In this document: piece after piece, positions 6,394 through 12,231 of the stretch
Numbering within the stretch: position 1 is the first letter of the stretch
Layout of the letters: each line of letters opens with the position of its first letter
Origin: an uncultured Bacilli bacterium
Lineage (GTDB): Bacteria; Bacillota_I; Bacilli_A; RF39; UBA660
DNA: 12,233 nucleotides
Direction: 5' to 3'
Assembly (NCBI GenBank): GCA_910588025.1
Contig: CAJUQG010000031.1
Coordinates: forward strand, 1 to 12,233
Program-made: the position numbers and the translations under genes
The notes under the pieces: model-generated
Seen by the model: the letters and a program-made list of their open reading frames with translations, nothing else
Databases searched by the model: none
Told to the model about the DNA's origin: nothing

Positions 6394-7332
6394 ATGACTT
6401 TTTCAACTCGCATGAAAGAAGAAATAACAAAACAAACTATGAATCGAATGGATATTCAAAATGAATTATCAGCAATCATTCGTTATGATGCAAAATTAAC
6501 AAAAAATAATATTACTTTATCTTTTGAAAATGCTGCAGTAGCTCAAAGGGTATATAAAGATTTTAAAGAATTATTTAATGTATCCATTCATATTATCGTT
6601 CGTAATCAAAAAAGATTTCGTATGAAACAAATTTATATTTTAGAAATAAAAGAAAAAGTAGAAGAAATTTTAGAGTCACTTCTAATTTATCAAAATGGCA
6701 AAAAGGTTGATATGAAAGAAGATTATTTACCGAATAAAGAAGACCAAATAGCATACATCAAAGGAACCTTTTTAGTAACTGGATCGATAAATGATCCAAG
6801 AACTAGTGGCTATCACTTAGAATTTGTCTTTATGACGAAAAAGGATGCTTTATTCGTTCAAAAAATTTTAACGAATCTTTCATTGGATGCAAAGGTCTTA
6901 AAAAGATCTAATCGATATATGGTTTATATAAAAAGTGCTGAAATGATTAGTGATTTAATGAAAGCTTTTGAAACCACAGGAGCCTTGTTTTATTTTGAAG
7001 ATATAAGAATTTATCGAGATCATAAAAACATGGTGAATCGTTTAAATAATTGTGAAATAGCAAATCAAGAAAAAACAACGACTACTGGTTTAAAACAAAT
7101 AAAATGTATTGCAGAGTTAAAGAAATACAATTTAATTGACTTGCTAGATGAAAAAACGAAAATTGTTTTAGAATATCGTGAAAAATATCCAGAATCATCC
7201 TACTATGAACTAGCTGAAATCATTACATTAGAAACCGGATATAAAATTGGTAAATCAGGAATCAACCATCACTTTATTAAAATGAAACAATTATTAGAAT
7301 CATATCATCTTCAAAATAATAAAAATAGTTGA
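6394..7332 (+). CDS. whiA: DNA-binding protein WhiA
   Basis: A 312-aa WhiA (DUF199) protein. Two degenerate LAGLIDADG homing-endonuclease-like domains occupy about the first 200 residues (AYIKGTFLVTGSINDP is the hallmark) and a C-terminal helix-turn-helix follows (SYYELAEIITLETGYKIGKSGINH). WhiA is a sporulation regulator in actinomycetes; in Bacillus it affects division and chromosome segregation. Nuclease activity is not expected. I start at ATG 6394 because translation then begins MTFSTRMKEE like relatives and GGTGAT lies 4 nt upstream; the TTG at 6382 would sit ahead of the predicted transcription start. In most Firmicutes whiA follows rapZ and yvcK; here neither is adjacent and whiA has its own promoter. 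Confidence 0.92.
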   Translation: MTFSTRMKEEITKQTMNRMDIQNELSAIIRYDAKLTKNNITLSFENAAVAQRVYKDFKELFNVSIHIIVRNQKRFRMKQIYILEIKEKVEEILESLLIYQNGKKVDMKEDYLPNKEDQIAYIKGTFLVTGSINDPRTSGYHLEFVFMTKKDALFVQKILTNLSLDAKVLKRSNRYMVYIKSAEMISDLMKAFETTGALFYFEDIRIYRDHKNMVNRLNNCEIANQEKTTTTGLKQIKCIAELKKYNLIDLLDEKTKIVLEYREKYPESSYYELAEIITLETGYKIGKSGINHHFIKMKQLLESYHLQNNKNS

Positions 7333-7356
7333 CATTTCAAACAATAACGTTAAAAT
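7329..7356 (+). promoter_or_regulatory. Promoter overlapping the whiA stop codon
   Basis: A perfect TTGACA (7329-7334), 16 bp, then TAAAAT (7351-7356). The -35 contains the TGA stop of whiA (7330-7332). Start of transcription would be near 7363, about 20 nt before the ATG at 7384. No terminator separates whiA from this gene, so read-through from whiA is also likely. Confidence 0.6.
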
Positions 7357-7383
7357 AGTAATGCGTTGAAAGAAGTGGTTGAG

Positions 7384-8052
7384 ATGTTTAAAATTTCAAA
7401 GGAAAAGCAATACCAAATTAATCAATTTTTAAAGAATAACATTCAGAAGTATCCTAATTATGCACAAGAATATATCAAGGAAAATATCTATCAAGGAAAT
7501 GAATTATCAGACATTTTATTTCAGTTGTATTCTTATAAAGATGCAATCATAAAAGAATTAAATCCATACTATCAATTTGCAGAACTTATAAAAAATAAAT
7601 TTAATCATTTAGAGACAAAGAAAATTACTGAAGTAGCTTGTGGTTTTATTCCAGCAGCTTCAATAGCTTTGAATAACACTGTTAATTTATCTAATAAAAT
7701 TGATGTTTATGACCCATGCTTAATCAATATTCCTTATCCAAATATTAACAATCATAAAAACTGTTTTACTGAATTATCAGAACCCAAAACAGATTTATTA
7801 ATGGCACACTTACCTTGTGAAGCTTTATTGCTAATAACCAAAATAGCATTAATGCAAAAAAAAGAAATGATAGTTCAAACTTGTAAGTGTTTTAATGGAA
7901 CTTCTTTTAGTAATTCTGAATTTACTTATTATATTAATTCTTTAATTTATCAATTAAAACAACTAGAGGATTTCGGTTTTATAATAGAAACAGAAAAAAA
8001 CAGTTTATCAATGTTAACAAATTCTCCAATTATCTTAGCAAGAAAAAAATAA
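7384..8052 (+). CDS. Uncharacterised protein, possible class I SAM-dependent methyltransferase
   Basis: A 222-aa soluble protein I cannot assign to a named family. The first about 75 residues are helical and charged. The centre looks like a Rossmann methyltransferase: ITEVACGFIPAAS (81-93) in the place of motif I, IDVYDP (106-111) in the place of the acidic motif II, and DLLMAHLPCEA (137-147) in the place of motif IV, followed by a strand, EMIVQTCKC. Motif I lacks the usual GxGxG, so cofactor binding is uncertain. No signal peptide or membrane helix. I choose ATG 7384; an in-frame TTG at 7366 lies about 3 nt from the predicted transcription start. The ribosome site (AAGTGG) is weak. It lies between whiA and another unknown gene. 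Confidence 0.6.
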   Translation: MFKISKEKQYQINQFLKNNIQKYPNYAQEYIKENIYQGNELSDILFQLYSYKDAIIKELNPYYQFAELIKNKFNHLETKKITEVACGFIPAASIALNNTVNLSNKIDVYDPCLINIPYPNINNHKNCFTELSEPKTDLLMAHLPCEALLLITKIALMQKKEMIVQTCKCFNGTSFSNSEFTYYINSLIYQLKQLEDFGFIIETEKNSLSMLTNSPIILARKK

Positions 8053-8106
8053 AAATGTCGAATAAGTGTTAAATTTTTATGATATAGAAAAATTCCTGAA
8101 ATAAAG

Positions 8107-8115
8107 TGTTATAAT
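8107..8115 (+). promoter_or_regulatory. Extended -10 promoter of the orphan gene at 8141
   Basis: TG-T-TATAAT. No good -35 is present. Predicted start near 8122, leader about 18 nt. A near-copy of the same stretch (TAAGTGTTAAAT, about 8063-8074) lies 40 bp upstream and could be a second, weaker box. Confidence 0.5.
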
Positions 8116-8140
8116 AAACAAAAAAATAGGGAGTTTTTTT

Positions 8141-8659
8141 ATGGATAATTATAAAATAGCAATTTTTCATGGAGATAATCCAATCGATATTAATCATGAT
8201 TACCAAAATGGAGAAATAGAAAAATTTGGAGAGCGTACGGAAGATTCCTATCATATTTTGGAATTTATAGAAAAAATTCAAGAAAGATATGCTGATGTTC
8301 CTCTTTTAAATTCGGTAAAGAATACATATCCAGCTCACATTCCAGCTTGTTTTTTTGCACTATTAGGTGATCCAGTATTTTATAATACGACCCCTAATGA
8401 TAAAAAATATGGAAAAATGGGTCAATTTTACTTTCCAAAATCTATAAATGAATCACAAAAACAAGCAATACTAGAGTGGGCAAGTGAAATAGGTTTTTAT
8501 CAGATATTCTTATTTTATGATATTGAAATAAAAGATGGAGAAGTTACTTGGCAAACGAAAGTCAATATAGGAAAAGAACACAATGTAGATTTTCTTCAAA
8601 AATTTTTTAATCAAAATGTAATAGAAATTCGACAAGATAAAAGAAAAAAAGGCTTATAA
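8141..8659 (+). CDS. Hypothetical protein, family not recognised
   Basis: A 172-aa soluble protein with no signal peptide, membrane segment or motif I recognise. It is rich in aromatic residues (many Phe and Tyr), opens with a strand-like stretch and an HGD turn (YKIAIFHGDN), contains a Pro/Cys-rich centre (TYPAHIPACFFALLGDP) and ends with a basic tail (RQDKRKKGL). GGGAG lies about 8 nt before the ATG, and a clear -10 precedes it, so it is very likely a real gene. Its last two codons overlap the 3' end of clpP on the other strand. It could be a small enzyme or a binding protein; I do not assign a function. Confidence 0.7.
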   Translation: MDNYKIAIFHGDNPIDINHDYQNGEIEKFGERTEDSYHILEFIEKIQERYADVPLLNSVKNTYPAHIPACFFALLGDPVFYNTTPNDKKYGKMGQFYFPKSINESQKQAILEWASEIGFYQIFLFYDIEIKDGEVTWQTKVNIGKEHNVDFLQKFFNQNVIEIRQDKRKKGL

Positions 8660-8687
8660 AATACAATCAATTAAGCCGTATTTTTTT
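8644..8687. terminator. Bidirectional terminator shared by the orphan gene and clpP
   Basis: GGCTTA (8651-8656) and TAAGCC (8672-8677) pair around a 15-nt loop. On the plus strand the stem is followed by GTATTTTTTT; on the minus strand by TTTTTTTCTTTT. The left arm contains the clpP stop codon and abuts the stop of the plus-strand gene, so the terminator is built from coding sequence of both genes. The stem is short, but the T-runs on both sides are convincing. Confidence 0.6.
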
Positions 8688-9223
8688 GCCTCTTTTGCAT
8701 CCATAAAGTTATCTCTATCTGTATCTTTTTCAATAGTTTTTATACTTTGTCCAGTTTGATGAGCTAAAATTTCATTTAATTTTTTTTTCATTTTTAAAAT
8801 TCGTTCACAAGCTATTTTCATATCTGTTGCTTGTCCTTCCACTCCACCAAGCGGTTGATGAATCATAACTTCTGCATTTGGTAGTGCACAACGCATTCCT
8901 GCTTCTCCGCTACTAAGTAAAAAAGCTGCCATACTTGCTGCCATGCCAATGACAATAGTTCTTACTTTACTTTCAATAAAATTCATAGTATCAAAGATTG
9001 CAAAACCTGCACTCACACTTCCACCAGGACTATTAATGTAAAGACAAATTTCTTCATGACTTAAAGAATCTAAGTAAAGAAGTTCAGAGACAATTAAATT
9101 GGCACTCATATCATTAATTTCACCTGTTAAAAAAACAATACGATCTTTTAAAAGTCGTGAATACAAATCATAGGCATATTCTCGATTACTACTTTTTTCT
9201 AAAACGGTTGGTACAATATTCAT
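8654..9223 (-). CDS. clpP: ATP-dependent Clp protease proteolytic subunit ClpP
   Basis: A 189-aa ClpP, the barrel-forming serine protease that degrades unfolded proteins delivered by ClpC, ClpX or ClpE ATPases. The catalytic triad is intact: S97 (GMAASMAAF), H122 (VMIHQPLGG) and D171 (DTDRDNF). The oxyanion-region segment YINSPGGSVSAG and the closing YGLIDCIL are typical. The start at 9223 gives the usual MNIVPTVLE and has AGAGGG 6 nt upstream; the frame extends to a GTG at 9295, but that adds a 24-residue hydrophobic stretch without a ribosome site. No CtsR-type direct repeat or CIRCE element is evident in the upstream region, unlike in Bacillus. It is divergent from the nucleoside kinase and convergent with the gene at 8141. 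Confidence 0.95.
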   Translation of the reverse strand: MNIVPTVLEKSSNREYAYDLYSRLLKDRIVFLTGEINDMSANLIVSELLYLDSLSHEEICLYINSPGGSVSAGFAIFDTMNFIESKVRTIVIGMAASMAAFLLSSGEAGMRCALPNAEVMIHQPLGGVEGQATDMKIACERILKMKKKLNEILAHQTGQSIKTIEKDTDRDNFMDAKEAKKYGLIDCIL

Positions 9224-9369
9224 AATGATCCCTCTTTTAATAGCTTGTAAAAAGAATAACAAAAGATACAAAAAAAGAATGACGAATTTAGTCACTCACT
9301 AATTTTTTTTAAAAATTTTATCTATCTACAAAAATAGGTATTTAGAAATAACTTTTAACACCTCTTTGG

Positions 9370-9399
9370 ATTATAAAAAGGTAGAAGACAAAATACCAA
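9370..9399 (-). promoter_or_regulatory. Candidate clpP promoter
   Basis: On the minus strand TTGGTA (9394-9399), 18 bp, then a perfect TATAAT (9370-9375). Start of transcription would be near 9363, giving an untranslated leader of about 140 nt, unlike the short leaders elsewhere in the window. A closer, weaker TATTAA (9237-9242) is an alternative. Confidence 0.4.
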
Positions 9400-9456
9400 A
9401 TGTTTTCTTTGTTTAGGAAATATAAACAAGTAAAACTTTTTTTTATAAATAATCTA

Positions 9457-9465
9457 TGCTAAAAT
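9457..9465 (+). promoter_or_regulatory. Extended -10 promoter of the nucleoside kinase gene
   Basis: TG-C-TAAAAT; the -35 position is only a T-run. Start of transcription is expected near 9472, about 19 nt before the ATG at 9491. GAGGGG (9478-9483) is the ribosome site. Confidence 0.5.
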
Positions 9466-9490
9466 AAATTAGAATACGAGGGGTATTAAT

Positions 9491-11125
9491 ATGAATAAAA
9501 TAACGATTACATTCCGAAACAATCGTCAAAAAGAATATGAAAAAGGAACAACTTATTACGAAATTAGCAAAGAAATAAAAAATCCTAAAAACCCTATCTT
9601 GGGTGTCAAAATAAATAATGAAATCAGTTCCTTAGATACAAAAGCTTTACAAAATGCTAAAGTTTCCTTTTTTGATGTGCAAGACTTAGCTGGATACAAA
9701 ATGTATCAATCAGCATTAAAATTTATTTTTGAAGTAGCTGTTAAAGAATTATATCCTGAATGTGAAGTCCATTTTCTTCATAGCGTACCCAAAGGAATCT
9801 TAAGTGAAATAATTACTCCAGAAAATTTAACCAACAAAGAATTAAATGAAATCAAAGCAAAAATGGCCGAAATTGTTTCTTCCAAAGAACTATTTCAAAA
9901 ATACAATATCTTAAAAAAAGATGCTTACAATTATTTTTTAGCAAATAATGAAATAGAAAAAGCCAAAAATATTCAAAATATAAGTAATGAAATCGTAACT
10001 CTTTATAAATTACGCAACAAAATCAATTACTATTATAATTTCATGCCTCATGATACTGGAAGTATTACAAAATATGATTTAATTTATATAGGTAAAAATC
10101 GAATTATTCTCGTTTGTCCAAGTCTTTTAGATGGGTGCCTTCCTGATTACGTCCACTATGACAACATTATCGAAAACTTTTTTACCAGTAAAAAATGGTT
10201 AAGACTTATGAACACTCCTTATCTTTCTGATATGAATGATCTAGTTAGTCACAGTAAAATAAAAGCGTTCATGGAAGCAAATGAATTAGTATTCAATGAA
10301 TCTATTTTAAAAGTAGCAAGTGAAATTATGGCAAGAAGAGAAGTAAAAATTGTGTTAATTGCAGGACCTTCTTCTTCTGGGAAAACGACTACAACCAAAC
10401 GCTTATCCACATATTTAAGAGCCAAAGGCTTTGATCCTGTTTGCATTTCTACCGATGACTTTTTTGTAAATCGTGAAGAGACTCCCAAAGATGACAAAGG
10501 AGATTTTGATTTCGAATGTCTTCACGCTATCGACTTAGAACTATTTAATAAAACCCTAGTAAGTTTATTAAAAGGGGAAGAAATGGAAATGCCAGAATAC
10601 AATTTTGTAAATGGTAAAAAAGAATTTAACAACAACAAACTAAAATTAAATAAAAATAGCATCATTTTAATTGAAGGATTACATTGTTTAAATGACGATT
10701 TAGTTCCTTACATAAAAGAAGAAAATAAATACAAAATATACTTAAGTCCATTTATTCCTTTAAATATAGACCGTCATAATTACATTTCGACAGTGGATAT
10801 GCGTCTTTTAAGACGAATCATTCGTGATAATCGTACTCGTGGCAAAAAAGTAGACCAAACCATTCAAGAATGGCAAATAGTTCGAGCTGGAGAAGAAAAA
10901 TACATTTTCCCATACATTCACCAAGCAGATATTATAATTAATACGGCACTTTCTTACGAAATAGGTGTTTTAAAAATTTATGCTGAACCTCTTTTATATT
11001 CAGTAGAAATAAATTCACCATATTATGAAGAAGCCAGAAGATTATTAAACTCTTTAAAAGGTTTTTATCCAATTAGTAGTGAATATGTAAAAGACGATTC
11101 CATATTAAGAGAATTTATTGGTTAA
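9491..11125 (+). CDS. TGS-domain nucleoside kinase (uridine kinase-like)
   Basis: A 544-aa fusion protein found in many Firmicutes. The N-terminus (about 1-65) looks like a TGS domain; residues about 65-250 resemble the second, alanyl/threonyl-tRNA-synthetase-like editing region, but without its full zinc-binding set; the C-terminal half (about 285-490) is a P-loop kinase of the uridine kinase / phosphoribulokinase type. Visible kinase motifs are Walker A GPSSSGKTT (292-300), the substrate segment STDDFFVNRE, EMPEYNFVNG and IILIEGLHCLN, then RLLRRIIRDNRTRG near the lid. Likely reaction is phosphorylation of a nucleoside, but the substrate is not proven for this fusion type. Length is close to the usual about 550. 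GAGGGG lies 7 nt before the ATG. It is followed by gap after 42 bp. Confidence 0.82.
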   Translation: MNKITITFRNNRQKEYEKGTTYYEISKEIKNPKNPILGVKINNEISSLDTKALQNAKVSFFDVQDLAGYKMYQSALKFIFEVAVKELYPECEVHFLHSVPKGILSEIITPENLTNKELNEIKAKMAEIVSSKELFQKYNILKKDAYNYFLANNEIEKAKNIQNISNEIVTLYKLRNKINYYYNFMPHDTGSITKYDLIYIGKNRIILVCPSLLDGCLPDYVHYDNIIENFFTSKKWLRLMNTPYLSDMNDLVSHSKIKAFMEANELVFNESILKVASEIMARREVKIVLIAGPSSSGKTTTTKRLSTYLRAKGFDPVCISTDDFFVNREETPKDDKGDFDFECLHAIDLELFNKTLVSLLKGEEMEMPEYNFVNGKKEFNNNKLKLNKNSIILIEGLHCLNDDLVPYIKEENKYKIYLSPFIPLNIDRHNYISTVDMRLLRRIIRDNRTRGKKVDQTIQEWQIVRAGEEKYIFPYIHQADIIINTALSYEIGVLKIYAEPLLYSVEINSPYYEEARRLLNSLKGFYPISSEYVKDDSILREFIG

Positions 11126-11126
11126 A

Positions 11127-11151
11127 GTGGATAACTTAGTACTTATCCACA
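11127..11151. repeat. Inverted pair of DnaA-box-like sequences forming a hairpin between the kinase and gap genes
   Basis: GTGGATAA (11127-11134) and TTATCCAC (11143-11150) pair perfectly over 8 bp around an 8-nt loop. The right arm with its next base is TTATCCACA, the consensus DnaA box; the left arm is an 8-of-9 match in the opposite direction. No T-run follows, so it is not an ordinary terminator. It could be a DnaA site, an mRNA hairpin that adjusts kinase versus gap expression, or both. Confidence 0.55.
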
Positions 11152-11167
11152 CAAGAAAGGAAATTTT

Positions 11168-12172
11168 ATGATAAAAGTAGCAATTAATGGATTTGGAAGA
11201 ATTGGAAGACTTGCTTTCCGAGAAATGATAACAGGTGTAGACTTTGATATTGTTGCCATCAATGATTTAACAAGTGCCGAGGACCTAGCTTATCTTTTAA
11301 AATACGATACAAATCATCGTGCATTTCATGAAGATTTAATCTCTTACGAAGAAGATAACATTGTTATCAACAATCAAAAAAAGATTAAAGTATATAAAGA
11401 AAAAGATCCAGAGAATTTACCTTGGAGTTCTCTAGGTATTGATTTAGTCTTAGAATGCACAGGACATTTTACAGACTATGAAGGTGCTTATAAACATATT
11501 AAAGCTGGTGCTAAAAAAGTATTGATTTCTGCTCCAGGAAAAGGTGAAATGAAAACCATTGTTTATCATGTAAACGATAATATATTAGATGGTAGTGAAC
11601 AAATCGTTTCTGCTGCATCTTGTACCACCAATTGTCTAGCACCTGTATTAAAAGTATTAAATGATGCCTTTGGAATAGAAAAAGGTTTTATGAGTACCGT
11701 GCACGCTTACACAAACGATCAAGCAACTCTTGATATAGCTCACAATAAAGGTTATAAGGCGAGAAGAGGGAGAGCTTGTGCTATGAATATTGTTCCCGCA
11801 AGTACTGGTGCTGCCAAAGCTATCGGTGAAGTAATTCCCTCTTTAAAAGGAAAACTAGATGGAGTAGCTTACCGTGTCCCTGTAAGTGACGGTTCTATGA
11901 TTGACATTACTCTTGAATTAAAAACAAATACAACCATAGAAAGAGTAAACAAAGTTTTAGAAGAAAATCAAAACGAAACATTAAAAGTAACTTATGATCC
12001 TATTGTATCGAGTGACATTTTAGGAAAAAAAGTGGGAGCGACTGTAGATGCCCTACTTACAAACATAATCGAAGTAGACAATCGTCAATTAGTAAAAATT
12101 GTAGCTTGGTATGACAATGAACTAGGTTATACAGCTCAGATGATGCGTACTGCTAAAAAACTATTTCAATAG
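11168..12172 (+). CDS. gap: Type I glyceraldehyde-3-phosphate dehydrogenase
   Basis: A 334-aa cytoplasmic glycolytic enzyme that converts glyceraldehyde-3-phosphate, phosphate and NAD+ to 1,3-bisphosphoglycerate. The N-terminal nucleotide-binding motif is INGFGRIGR; catalytic C152 lies in SAASCTTNC and H179 in VHAYTND. D33 (AINDLT) fits NAD preference, but the LP pair that usually follows D186 in NAD-specific enzymes (Geobacillus numbering) is I190-A191 here, so cofactor choice is not fully clear from sequence. AAAGGA lies 7 nt before the ATG. No separate promoter is seen in the 42-bp gap, so it may be transcribed with the kinase. No cggR regulator gene precedes it and no pgk is visible in the window. 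No terminator is found before the window ends. Confidence 0.95.
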   Translation: MIKVAINGFGRIGRLAFREMITGVDFDIVAINDLTSAEDLAYLLKYDTNHRAFHEDLISYEEDNIVINNQKKIKVYKEKDPENLPWSSLGIDLVLECTGHFTDYEGAYKHIKAGAKKVLISAPGKGEMKTIVYHVNDNILDGSEQIVSAASCTTNCLAPVLKVLNDAFGIEKGFMSTVHAYTNDQATLDIAHNKGYKARRGRACAMNIVPASTGAAKAIGEVIPSLKGKLDGVAYRVPVSDGSMIDITLELKTNTTIERVNKVLEENQNETLKVTYDPIVSSDILGKKVGATVDALLTNIIEVDNRQLVKIVAWYDNELGYTAQMMRTAKKLFQ

Positions 12173-12202
12173 AAGAGAAATTAGATTATAATACCTTTAA
12201 AG

Positions 12203-12231
12203 TTCACACTAAATAAAAAGAATGATAAAAT
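12203..12231 (+). promoter_or_regulatory. Promoter for the next gene beyond the window
   Basis: TTCACA (12203-12208), 17 bp, then TAAAAT (12226-12231) with TG one base upstream. It is one of the best-formed promoters here. If spacing follows the other genes, its start codon lies 15-27 nt beyond the -10, just outside the window. A second TATAAT (12187-12192) has only a weak -35. Confidence 0.55.

Larger units (their letters stand above)
9224..9490. other. 267-bp divergent intergenic region between clpP and the nucleoside kinase
   Basis: The longest gap in the window, very AT-rich. It contains a possible clpP promoter (9370-9399, minus), the kinase promoter (9457-9465, plus), a small dyad TTAGT-CACTC-ACTAA (9287-9301) followed by eight T, an overlapping TGAC-N7-GTCA (9280-9294), and a distant 7-bp pairing between GGTATTT (9337-9343) and AAATACC (9391-9397). 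I see no open frame with a credible ribosome site, no tRNA and no known riboswitch. Confidence 0.6.

Noticed and set aside
8069..8281. Minus-strand frame over the promoter and start of the orphan gene at 8141
   Set aside because: It overlaps a gene with a good ribosome site and promoter, and its product is Phe/Ile-rich low complexity.
9224..9295. Hydrophobic N-terminal extension of ClpP, suggesting a membrane-targeted form
   Set aside because: The GTG at 9295 has no ribosome site, ClpP is cytoplasmic, and the ATG at 9223 has AGAGGG and the standard MNIVPTV N-terminus.
9296..9490. Riboswitch, T-box, CtsR operator or CIRCE element upstream of clpP or the kinase
   Set aside because: I found no T-box GGUGGNACC segment, no TTAGCACTC / GAGTGCTAA pair and no repeated GGTCAAA heptads. 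The visible dyads are short and AT-rich.
10249..10497. Minus-strand frame inside the nucleoside kinase
   Set aside because: Antisense to the Walker A region of a well-supported gene; no ribosome site.
11127..11151. Replication origin near the DnaA-box pair
   Set aside because: There is no cluster of many boxes, no adjacent dnaA or dnaN, and no AT-rich unwinding region with DnaA-trio character. At most it is a regulatory site.
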